DNA from: Halieaceae bacterium UBA6060
GTDB lineage: Bacteria > Pseudomonadota > Gammaproteobacteria > Pseudomonadales > Halieaceae
Assembly (NCBI GenBank): GCA_002428935.1
Contig: DIYG01000192.1
Location: forward strand, 1 to 18,857
Direction of reading: 5' to 3'
DNA length: 18,857 nucleotides
Position numbers and translations under genes: made by a program. Positions 1 to 5,482 of this stretch are shown in pieces. The first letter of the stretch is position 1; every line of letters begins with the position of its first letter. Below the pieces are notes generated by a model. It searched no databases, was not told where the DNA came from, and was given only the letters and a program-made list of their open reading frames with translations.

Positions 1-57
1 CGTACGGCCAAGAAGGCCTATCGTATCATCGCCGGCGTCACAGCCGCGATTGGATAA
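1..57 (+). CDS. 3' end of an unidentified upstream gene
   Basis: The first 18 codons are open in frame 1 and end at TAA (55-57), giving a basic tail that reads RTAKKAYRIIAGVTAAIG. This is too short to assign a family. The stop lies 8 bases inside rsmD if rsmD starts at its TTG, so the two genes are probably co-transcribed and possibly translationally coupled. The frame is inferred only from this abutment and from the absence of another sensible reading. Confidence 0.5.
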   Translation, partial: RTAKKAYRIIAGVTAAIG

Positions 58-640
58 CAGGGTGTCGCAACGCACGGGAGGGGGGAAGCTGCGCATCATC
101 GGCGGCCACTGGCGTGGTCGTAAACTTCCAATCGCCGAGCTACCAGGTTTACGGCCGACCGGCGACCGGGTCCGGGAAACCCTGTTCAACTGGCTGAGCC
201 AGGACATCTCCGCAGCCCGCTGTTTGGATCTATTTGCCGGCACCGGTGCCCTGGGATTGGAGGCCTTGTCACGCGGCGCAAGCCATTGCGATTTTGTCGA
301 GCACCAAAAAGAGGCCGCGACACTTCTACAAAAAGCGCTCCTTACCCTCGGGGCGGAAAATCGAGGGACCGTGTTCTCGACAAGCTTCGACAGCTTTCTT
401 CAGCAACCGCAGAGCGCAAGGCCCTACGATCTCGTGTTTCTTGACCCACCCTTCCAGCGTGGGCTGGTACCCCTGGCGATCAAAGCCCTAGAGGAAGCGG
501 ACGCCCTGGCGCCCGGAGCCCTGATCTATATAGAGCATGAAACATCGTTTGCACCGGACCACCCCGCTAACTGGCATTCTCGCAAGCACAAGCAGACCAA
601 GACGCTGGTATTTAGTTTGTACGAGGTCGATGGCGGCTGA
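50..640 (+). CDS. rsmD: 16S rRNA (guanine(966)-N2)-methyltransferase RsmD
   Basis: RsmD uses S-adenosylmethionine to methylate the N2 of G966 in 16S rRNA within the assembling 30S subunit. The 196-residue protein is close to the usual length of about 198. An N-terminal RIIGGHWRGRKL stretch (residues 15-26) is followed by RPTGDRVRETLFNWL (35-49). The SAM-binding motif I is LDLFAGTGALG (59-69), and the catalytic motif IV is DPPF (132-135). The start is uncertain. The TTG at 50 overlaps the upstream stop, and a GTG at 62 lies just after it; neither has a clear Shine-Dalgarno sequence. coaD follows after 73 bases on the same strand, an association common in gammaproteobacteria, and no promoter is evident between them. 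Confidence 0.95.
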   Translation: MDNRVSQRTGGGKLRIIGGHWRGRKLPIAELPGLRPTGDRVRETLFNWLSQDISAARCLDLFAGTGALGLEALSRGASHCDFVEHQKEAATLLQKALLTLGAENRGTVFSTSFDSFLQQPQSARPYDLVFLDPPFQRGLVPLAIKALEEADALAPGALIYIEHETSFAPDHPANWHSRKHKQTKTLVFSLYEVDGG

Positions 641-713
641 AGACCACTGAGGTGTTTGTGGCCACCCGGGCGATTGTTTACCATCGCGCCAGCTTGCCGC
701 TCAGGGAATCATT

Positions 714-1199
714 TTGGATAACCGGACCGTTATTTACCCAGGCACCTTCGACCCAATTACCAACGGACACGTCGATCTGGTGGAGCGCGCCGCGAAACTG
801 TTCGATCGTATCGTGGTAGCCATTGCCTTCAGCGAAAAGAAAACCCCGCTGTTCAGTTTGGACGAACGAGTGGAGTTATGCGCCGCCGCCCTCGCTCACG
901 TGGACAACGTGGAAGTTCTGGGCTTTTCCAATCTGCTCACGGACTTCGCCAAAAGCCAAAACGCACGCTGCGTGCTCCGTGGCTTACGGGCCGTGGCAGA
1001 CTTCGAGTACGAGTTTCAGTTGGCGAATATGAATCGGGCGATCTACCCGGAGTTCGAGAGTATTTTTCTCACGCCCTCGGAGCATCTTTCCTATATCTCA
1101 TCGTCCCTGGTGCGAGAGATCGCATCCCTGAACGGAGACATCACGCCCTTCGTACCCAAGGTCGTAGCCACAGCGCTTACGGAACGATTCGCTGGGTGA
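714..1199 (+). CDS. coaD: pantetheine-phosphate adenylyltransferase CoaD
   Basis: CoaD transfers AMP from ATP to 4'-phosphopantetheine, giving dephospho-CoA, the penultimate step of CoA synthesis. The 161 residues match the family (159 in E. coli). The nucleotidyltransferase signature is GTFDPITNGH (residues 10-19), with the T/HxGH element at 16-19. The second signature, ISSSLVR, lies at 129-135, and the substrate-contacting LRGLRAVADFEYE block begins at 89. The start is a TTG, preceded by AGGGA at 703-707 with a 6-base spacer, and no ATG lies nearby in frame. The bifunctional CoaBC, which makes this enzyme's substrate, is encoded about 3 kb away, so two parts of the CoA pathway are linked here. 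Confidence 0.97.
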   Translation: MDNRTVIYPGTFDPITNGHVDLVERAAKLFDRIVVAIAFSEKKTPLFSLDERVELCAAALAHVDNVEVLGFSNLLTDFAKSQNARCVLRGLRAVADFEYEFQLANMNRAIYPEFESIFLTPSEHLSYISSSLVREIASLNGDITPFVPKVVATALTERFAG

Positions 1200-1304
1200 A
1201 CCCGGCCTGAGGCACCAGGTTACCCTGCAAGGGCAGAACTAAAATCAGGCCGAAAAACCCTGCGGCTTAACTCGGGGCGTTTACCTGCGACTAACCCGGG
1301 GATA

Positions 1305-1325
1305 CGGGTCGACCATGGCGACCCG
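1305..1325. repeat. 7-bp hairpin between convergent genes
   Basis: CGGGTCG (1305-1311) and CGACCCG (1319-1325) form a perfect 7-bp stem with a 7-base loop, between the end of coaD (+) and the end of the small exported-protein gene (-). A run of five A follows on the + strand, so on the minus strand the T run comes before the hairpin. It is therefore not a canonical rho-independent terminator in either direction. It could still act as a 3' mRNA stabiliser. Confidence 0.35.
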
Positions 1326-1334
1326 AAAAACTCC

Positions 1335-1763
1335 TTAGTTGTCTTCGCTCATCTCGTCAGCGGCCGTCGTGGACTCCTCACGACGAGCCTGGCGACGCTC
1401 CGCATCCTTGTAGCTATACCCCGGCTCCAGGCAACCCAGGCAGCGCACAAAGGTCGCTTCCGCAGGCCCCAGGACCAGGGTTTCCGCCGACTCCGATACG
1501 GATCCCGCCATCGCGGTGAAGGGTAGGGACACAACAAAGGCTGCCGTACCTACTGCCGTGATCGCCAGACCAATGGGCCGGGCAACCAGCAAATCACCGG
1601 TCATCTTGAAGGCATTGGGCCGTTCATCAATGGAGCTCTGGGCCCAAACCGGTGACGCGACCAGCAGGCTCAGGAACAACAGCACGCCCAAAGTGGGGGG
1701 CTGACTACGGACAGGATTTAACCGCTTATCTTCTCGTTTTACTTTCGATGCGCGAGCTAACAC
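1335..1763 (-). CDS. small exported protein of unknown function, next to mutM
   Basis: No function can be assigned. The predicted 142-residue protein has a basic N-terminus, then a signal-peptide-like hydrophobic stretch (about residues 25-41) ending VWA-Q. A second hydrophobic segment follows (about 64-84, within RPIGLAITAVGTAAFVVSLP), then a CLGC pair and a charged, Arg/Glu-rich tail. This suggests an inner-membrane or periplasmic protein with one remaining membrane helix. The GTG at 1763 is chosen because GGAGG (1771-1775 on the complement) sits 7 bases upstream; a longer reading from GTG 1787 would place that site inside the gene. It lies 51 bases downstream of mutM on the same strand and is probably co-transcribed with it. 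I recall similar short proteins being labelled 'multidrug transporter' in databases, but nothing here supports transport. Confidence 0.75.
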   Translation of the reverse strand: MLARASKVKREDKRLNPVRSQPPTLGVLLFLSLLVASPVWAQSSIDERPNAFKMTGDLLVARPIGLAITAVGTAAFVVSLPFTAMAGSVSESAETLVLGPAEATFVRCLGCLEPGYSYKDAERRQARREESTTAADEMSEDN

Positions 1764-1814
1764 GTTGTTTCCTCCGCAATAAATCACCCTAGGCGCCCAC
1801 CCAGTGTACCTAGT

Positions 1815-2627
1815 TCAACGCTGGCAGGCTACGCAATACACGCTGGCGCGTTGACCAATTTGCTTCTCTCTAAGAACACCGCCACAGCGCTCACAGAGCT
1901 CGCCCCCACGCCCGTAAGCATGCAGTTCCTGGGCAAAATAGCCCGGCTGGCCATCGCCACCAACAAAGTCTCTAAGCGTAGTTCCACCCTGCTCTATAGC
2001 GTTAGTAAGCACTTGCTTTATGTGGCTTGCAAGACGTTCGTAGCGCGCTCGGGAGACCCTGCCAGCCGCTCGATCGGGACGGATTCCAGCAAGATACAGA
2101 GCTTCCGTAGCGTAAATATTACCGACGCCGACCACGACCGCTCCATCCATGATGAAAGGCTTCACGGCGAGTCGGCGTCCGCGAGACAGGGTAAACAAGC
2201 GTTCGCCATCAAAACCCTCGCCCAGAGGTTCGGGCCCCAGTTTTTCCAGGGGCGTGAGCGCCGCTCCGGCTGCAAACCACTGGAAGCTGCCAAAGCGTCG
2301 CGGATCGTTGTACCGCAGACAAGCGCCGTGCTCGAAGCACAAATCAATATGATCATGCTTCCCGGGGGGTTCTGGGCTGGCCAACACCCGCAAAGACCCG
2401 GACATGCCCAAATGCACCAGGAGGCAACCATGATCGAAGTGGAAAAGCAGATACTTGGCCCGCCGCTCCAGGCGTCGGCAGCGGTGGCCGGCAAGCTGCT
2501 CCGGTAGGTCTGGCGGCACAGACCAGCGTAAGCGGTGATCACGGACCACCACCGCATCGACCGTGCGGCCCTCGCAGTAGGCGCGTACCCCCCGGCGGGT
2601 GGTTTCTACCTCGGGAAGTTCGGGCAT
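1815..2627 (-). CDS. mutM: bifunctional DNA-formamidopyrimidine glycosylase / AP lyase MutM (Fpg)
   Basis: MutM removes 8-oxoguanine and formamidopyrimidines from DNA and cleaves the resulting abasic site by beta/delta elimination. The protein is 270 residues, as usual (269 in E. coli). It opens MPELPEVETT: after Met removal, Pro2 is the Schiff-base nucleophile and Glu3 the general acid. The conserved lysine is K58 in RRAKYLLFH. The C-terminus carries a four-cysteine zinc finger, CERC then CVAC separated by 16 residues. The start at 2627 is fixed by the obligatory MPELPE and by GGAGGG (2632-2637) four bases upstream; a longer in-frame reading to 2678 is not credible. The rpmG terminator separates it from the ribosomal genes, but I saw no convincing promoter in the 85-base gap. 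Confidence 0.97.
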   Translation of the reverse strand: MPELPEVETTRRGVRAYCEGRTVDAVVVRDHRLRWSVPPDLPEQLAGHRCRRLERRAKYLLFHFDHGCLLVHLGMSGSLRVLASPEPPGKHDHIDLCFEHGACLRYNDPRRFGSFQWFAAGAALTPLEKLGPEPLGEGFDGERLFTLSRGRRLAVKPFIMDGAVVVGVGNIYATEALYLAGIRPDRAAGRVSRARYERLASHIKQVLTNAIEQGGTTLRDFVGGDGQPGYFAQELHAYGRGGELCERCGGVLREKQIGQRASVYCVACQR

Positions 2628-2710
2628 TGGTCCCTCCGTCGGTCGACGCTGGCTTGTCCTAGGTCCAGCGCTGCCCAAAGCGGCTGGAGCAAGATCAGAC
2701 TCCCAGACAC

Positions 2711-2740
2711 AAAAAACCCCGGCGCGCCGGGGTTTTGTTT
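2711..2740 (-). terminator. rho-independent terminator after rpmG
   Basis: CCCCGGCGCGCCGGGG (2717-2732) is a perfect palindrome extended by four A:T pairs on each side. On the minus strand it is followed by six T, directly downstream of rpmG (stop 2769-2771). The + strand also has TTTTGTTT after the stem, so it could act in both directions, but no + strand gene runs into it. It ends the rpmB-rpmG transcript before mutM. Confidence 0.9.
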
Positions 2741-2768
2741 ATCCAAGGTAACAATCCAAGCAATTGGC

Positions 2769-2924
2769 TTACTTGATTTTGCCTTCCTTGTAGATGACGT
2801 GCTTGCGAACGACCGGGTCGTACTTCTTCATTTCCAACTTATCAGGCGTCGTACGCTTGTTCTTGTCGGTGGTGTAGAAATGACCGGTACCTGCGGTCGA
2901 GTTCATGCGAACTTTTTCTCTCAT
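2769..2924 (-). CDS. rpmG: 50S ribosomal protein L33
   Basis: L33 is a small protein of the large ribosomal subunit, near the E site. The 51-residue product reads MREKVRMNSTAGTGHFYTT at the start and ends VIYKEGKIK, matching the bacterial L33 family (55 residues in E. coli, which has a slightly longer N-terminus). It has no cysteines, so it is the zinc-independent (C-) form. An AGGGAGAG sequence lies about six bases before the ATG. It follows rpmB by 57 bases on the minus strand, the usual rpmB-rpmG pair, and a strong terminator lies 29 bases beyond its stop. Confidence 0.97.
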   Translation of the reverse strand: MREKVRMNSTAGTGHFYTTDKNKRTTPDKLEMKKYDPVVRKHVIYKEGKIK

Positions 2925-2981
2925 TTTGTTCTCTCCCTGGCTCGTTTTTGGCTCTTGAGCTTAAGCTTCCTGGAAGGTCCT

Positions 2982-3218
2982 TTAGACCTTCTCACCGCGA
3001 GCGCGCATGTCGCTCAACACGGCGTCGATACCCTTTTTGTCGATGATACGCATACCCTTGCTCGAAACACGCAGGCTGACAAAGCGCTTTTCTGACTCGA
3101 CCCAAAACCGATGCTGGTGCAGGTTGGGCAGGAACCGACGGCGGGTGCGGTTCTTCGCGTGGGATACATTGTTACCGGTGACCGGGCGCTTACCCGTGAC
3201 CTGACAGACTCTGGCCAT
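2982..3218 (-). CDS. rpmB: 50S ribosomal protein L28
   Basis: L28 is a large-subunit ribosomal protein. At 78 residues the product equals the E. coli length. It begins MARVCQVTGKRPVTGNNVSH, continues with the arginine-rich KNRTRRRFLPNL block and contains FWVESEKRFVSLRVS, all typical of the family. The start has GAGGA (3223-3227 on the complement) four bases upstream. A sigma70-like promoter lies about 100 bases upstream, leaving a roughly 90-base leader that contains a hairpin. A 6-bp inverted repeat (AAGGTC 2974-2979 / GACCTT 2985-2990) spans the stop codon before rpmG. Confidence 0.98.
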   Translation of the reverse strand: MARVCQVTGKRPVTGNNVSHAKNRTRRRFLPNLHQHRFWVESEKRFVSLRVSSKGMRIIDKKGIDAVLSDMRARGEKV

Positions 3219-3232
3219 GACGTCCTCGCTTG

Positions 3233-3252
3233 ACCTGAGTGCCTTCTCAGGT
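3233..3252 (-). repeat. hairpin in the rpmB leader
   Basis: ACCTGAG (3233-3239) and CTCAGGT (3246-3252) form a perfect 7-bp stem with a 6-base loop. It ends 14 bases before the rpmB start codon, just outside the ribosome binding site. It could be a translational control or autoregulatory element, but that is only inferred from its position. Confidence 0.5.
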
Positions 3253-3316
3253 GAATTTCTATAAATTTCAATAACTTGGGGTTGCGCCGGGGAACCCCCA
3301 GCGAACGGAGCGCGAC

Positions 3317-3345
3317 TTTATACCAGAAGCCATCATTTAGAGCAA
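3317..3345 (-). promoter_or_regulatory. sigma70-like promoter for rpmB-rpmG
   Basis: On the minus strand TTGCTC (-35, 3340-3345) is separated by exactly 17 bases from TATAAA (-10, 3317-3322). It lies just past the end of radC and about 100 bases before rpmB, so the ribosomal pair can be transcribed independently of radC. Confidence 0.6.
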
Positions 3346-3347
3346 GA

Positions 3348-4061
3348 TCAAAGCAGACCGGCCTCGGCAAAGGAGTAGCTTTCGCCCTGGCCCACGATCA
3401 CATGATCGAGCAAGCGTACATCCACCAACGCCAGGGCCTCCTTGAGGCGATCGGTGATGTGTCGATCCGCCGCCGAGGGTTTTGCCACCCCCGAGGGGTG
3501 ATTATGGGCCACTATCAAGGCGCAGGAACGGTAACGGAGGGCCCGCACCACCACCTCTCGGGGGTACACCGCCGCCCCATCAAGGGTCCCAAAGAACAGA
3601 TCTTCACAGCGTTGCAGACGGTGCTGGGCATCCAAAAACAGACAGGAGAAGACTTCTCGCTGCCGCGTACCCAGATGGTGCTGGAGAAACGCCCGGGTTT
3701 TCCTCGGAGTACTCATCACGTCGCGACGGGTGAGGGGTTGCTCGGCGCAACGCCGAGCGAGTTCCAGCGCGGCCAGAAGCAACGACAGTTTGCCGGGCCC
3801 AATGCCGGGGATTTCCAGGAGTTCGCGATGATCGATCTGGAGCAACCCCGAAAGACCATCGCTGCCCGCGAGGAGCATCTCCGCCATGGTCCCCACGGTG
3901 GTGCCCCGCCTTCCCGTACGCAACAAAACCGCTAGAAGCTCCACGTCGGTAAGGGAGCGGACACCATGGGCCAGCAGTTTTTCTCGCGGACCCTTTGCCG
4001 ACGGCAGCGCCGGGAAAGACTTCTTGCGCGGACCTGGCACGGGGGAAACCTTGTGGGTCAT
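3348..4061 (-). CDS. radC: RadC family protein (UPF0758), JAB/MPN+ domain
   Basis: RadC proteins were named for a supposed role in DNA repair that was later disputed; the true function is unsettled. The 237-residue product (222 in E. coli) has a basic N-terminal extension and the PREKLLAHG block. A helix-hairpin-helix reading IPGIGPGKLSLLL lies at about 84-96. The C-terminal JAB-type metallo domain has an intact metal-site motif: H186, H188, PSG (189-191), S196 and D199, with EVFSCLFLDAQ upstream. The metalloprotease-like site is thus not degenerate. AAGGAGG six bases before the ATG supports the start. It is transcribed divergently from coaBC, a pairing common in gammaproteobacteria. Confidence 0.95.
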   Translation of the reverse strand: MTHKVSPVPGPRKKSFPALPSAKGPREKLLAHGVRSLTDVELLAVLLRTGRRGTTVGTMAEMLLAGSDGLSGLLQIDHRELLEIPGIGPGKLSLLLAALELARRCAEQPLTRRDVMSTPRKTRAFLQHHLGTRQREVFSCLFLDAQHRLQRCEDLFFGTLDGAAVYPREVVVRALRYRSCALIVAHNHPSGVAKPSAADRHITDRLKEALALVDVRLLDHVIVGQGESYSFAEAGLL

Positions 4062-4101
4062 GGAGAGCCTCCTTGCTCCGAAAATACTCGCGCGCAGATC
4101 A

Positions 4102-4114
4102 CGGATCTGATCCG
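4102..4114. repeat. 13-base dyad between radC and coaBC
   Basis: CGGATCTGATCCG is a perfect inverted repeat around a single central base, placed in the 124-base interval between the divergent radC and coaBC starts. It overlaps no proposed -35 or -10 box but lies just upstream of the coaBC promoter candidate. It could be an operator for either gene; this is inferred from position only. Confidence 0.35.
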
Positions 4115-4121
4115 ACGCGCC

Positions 4122-4150
4122 GTGTCAGAACGGGGCGCAGATGGTATGGT
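4122..4150 (+). promoter_or_regulatory. possible promoter of coaBC
   Basis: GTGTCA (4122-4127) and TATGGT (4145-4150) are 17 bases apart, each matching four of six consensus bases. Transcription would start near 4157, downstream of the alternative ATG at 4141, which fits the choice of 4186 as the coaBC start. Confidence 0.4.
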
Positions 4151-4185
4151 CGCGCTCCGCCTATTTTCCCCGTCGGACCTGTGCC

Positions 4186-5382
4186 ATGGGACATCTAAAC
4201 AATCGCCGGGTACTCCTTGCGGTCTGTGGTGGCATCGCCGCCTACAAATCCGCCGAGCTCGTACGCCGACTCCAGGACCTGGGTGCTGAGGTTCGTGTGT
4301 TGATGACCCGCGGTGCCCAGGAGTTCATCACCCCCCTTACGCTGCAGGCGTTGTCTGGACACGCGGTACACCACAGCCTCCTCGACGAAGAAGCTGAGCG
4401 CGGTATGGGCCATATCGAACTGGCCCGGTGGGCCGACCTATTGCTCATTGCGCCGACTACCGCCGACGCCCTGGCCCGTCTGGTAGCCGGTCGTGCGGAC
4501 GATCTGCTCGGCGCCGTAGCCCTGGCAACCCCGGCGCCGAAGCTCCTCGCTCCAGCCATGAATCAGCAGATGTGGAAGGACCCCGCCACGCAAGGCAATG
4601 TGACCACCCTGGAAAACCGAGGAATACACTTTGTTGGCCCCGCCGCCGGAGAGCAGGCCTGCGGCGATGTGGGCCCCGGTCGCATGGAAGAGCCCGAATT
4701 CATTGCCCGGGCCGCCGCCGCCCTCTTTGCTACGGGACTCCTCGCCGGGCAGCAGGTTTTAATCACCGCCGGCCCAACCCGTGAACCCCTGGATCCCGTT
4801 CGCTATATCTCCAATCACTCCTCCGGTCGCATGGGCTATGCCCTGGCGCAAGCCGCCGTGGACGCCGGTGCCCGGGTCACCCTCGTCTCTGGTCCCGTGA
4901 CCCTTACCGCCCCGGAACGCGTTACCGTGAGACCTGTCACCACGGCGCAGGAAATGCTCGATGCCTGTCTTGAGCACAGCAAAACAACGGATATCTTTAT
5001 TTCCTGCGCCGCCGTTGCGGATTACCGCCCCATCGAAATCGCGTCACAGAAAATCAAAAAGCACGACGCGGAACTGAGCTTATCTCTGGTTCGAAATCCA
5101 GACATTCTCGCAACCGTGTCGCGCTCAACGCCGAGGCCCTACTGCGTCGGTTTCGCCGCGGAAACCCAGGATCTACGGGACCATGCCCTGGGCAAACTGC
5201 AGAGCAAGAACCTGGACATGATTGTAGGCAACGATGTCAGCGACCCCCGGATCGGCTTTAACAGTGACGAAAACGCCGCCCTGCTCCTGTGGGCCGATGG
5301 CGAACGGGCCGTGGAGCGCTGCTCGAAACACACCCTGGCGCAAATCATCGTCGAAGAAATAGCTCGACGACGCACCAGCTAA
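4186..5382 (+). CDS. coaBC: bifunctional phosphopantothenoylcysteine decarboxylase / phosphopantothenate-cysteine ligase CoaBC (Dfp)
   Basis: CoaBC joins cysteine to 4'-phosphopantothenate (CoaB, CTP-dependent in bacteria) and decarboxylates the product with FMN (CoaC), giving 4'-phosphopantetheine, the CoaD substrate. The 398-residue protein (406 in E. coli) has both halves. CoaC has GGIAAYK (15-21), the catalytic histidine in GMGHIEL (H76), PAMNQQMW (123-130) and the catalytic cysteine C159 in ACGDVGPGRM. CoaB has ITAGPTREPLDPVRYISN (193-210), SSGRMG, AAVADYRP and the KIKK substrate-binding lysines. The start at 4186 matches the family N-terminus; an upstream in-frame ATG at 4141 would add 15 unrelated residues. 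No dut gene follows, unlike in Pseudomonas. Confidence 0.97.
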   Translation: MGHLNNRRVLLAVCGGIAAYKSAELVRRLQDLGAEVRVLMTRGAQEFITPLTLQALSGHAVHHSLLDEEAERGMGHIELARWADLLLIAPTTADALARLVAGRADDLLGAVALATPAPKLLAPAMNQQMWKDPATQGNVTTLENRGIHFVGPAAGEQACGDVGPGRMEEPEFIARAAAALFATGLLAGQQVLITAGPTREPLDPVRYISNHSSGRMGYALAQAAVDAGARVTLVSGPVTLTAPERVTVRPVTTAQEMLDACLEHSKTTDIFISCAAVADYRPIEIASQKIKKHDAELSLSLVRNPDILATVSRSTPRPYCVGFAAETQDLRDHALGKLQSKNLDMIVGNDVSDPRIGFNSDENAALLLWADGERAVERCSKHTLAQIIVEEIARRRTS

Positions 5383-5408
5383 TCGGCGGCCCCAGACGGG
5401 CCAACGGC

Positions 5409-5438
5409 TTTCCAGCCATAGCTGCGAGCGTCTATGAT
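5409..5438 (+). promoter_or_regulatory. possible promoter of algC
   Basis: TTTCCA (5409-5414, four of six) and TATGAT (5433-5438, five of six) are separated by 18 bases in the 100-base gap between coaBC and algC. The predicted leader is about 40 bases. Confidence 0.4.
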
Positions 5439-5482
5439 GGGCGATCGCGAGAACCACAGGCCCGCGGGGATTCAGCAGGCAA

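Noticed and set aside
1851..2507. Long open frame on the + strand opposite mutM, 218 codons
   Set aside because: It lies antisense to a clear mutM, has no recognisable motif and no ribosome binding site; GC-rich genes commonly leave such open frames.
2535..3095. Open frame on the + strand crossing mutM's start, the terminator, rpmG and part of rpmB
   Set aside because: It runs through a strong terminator and antisense to two ribosomal protein genes; not credible as a gene.
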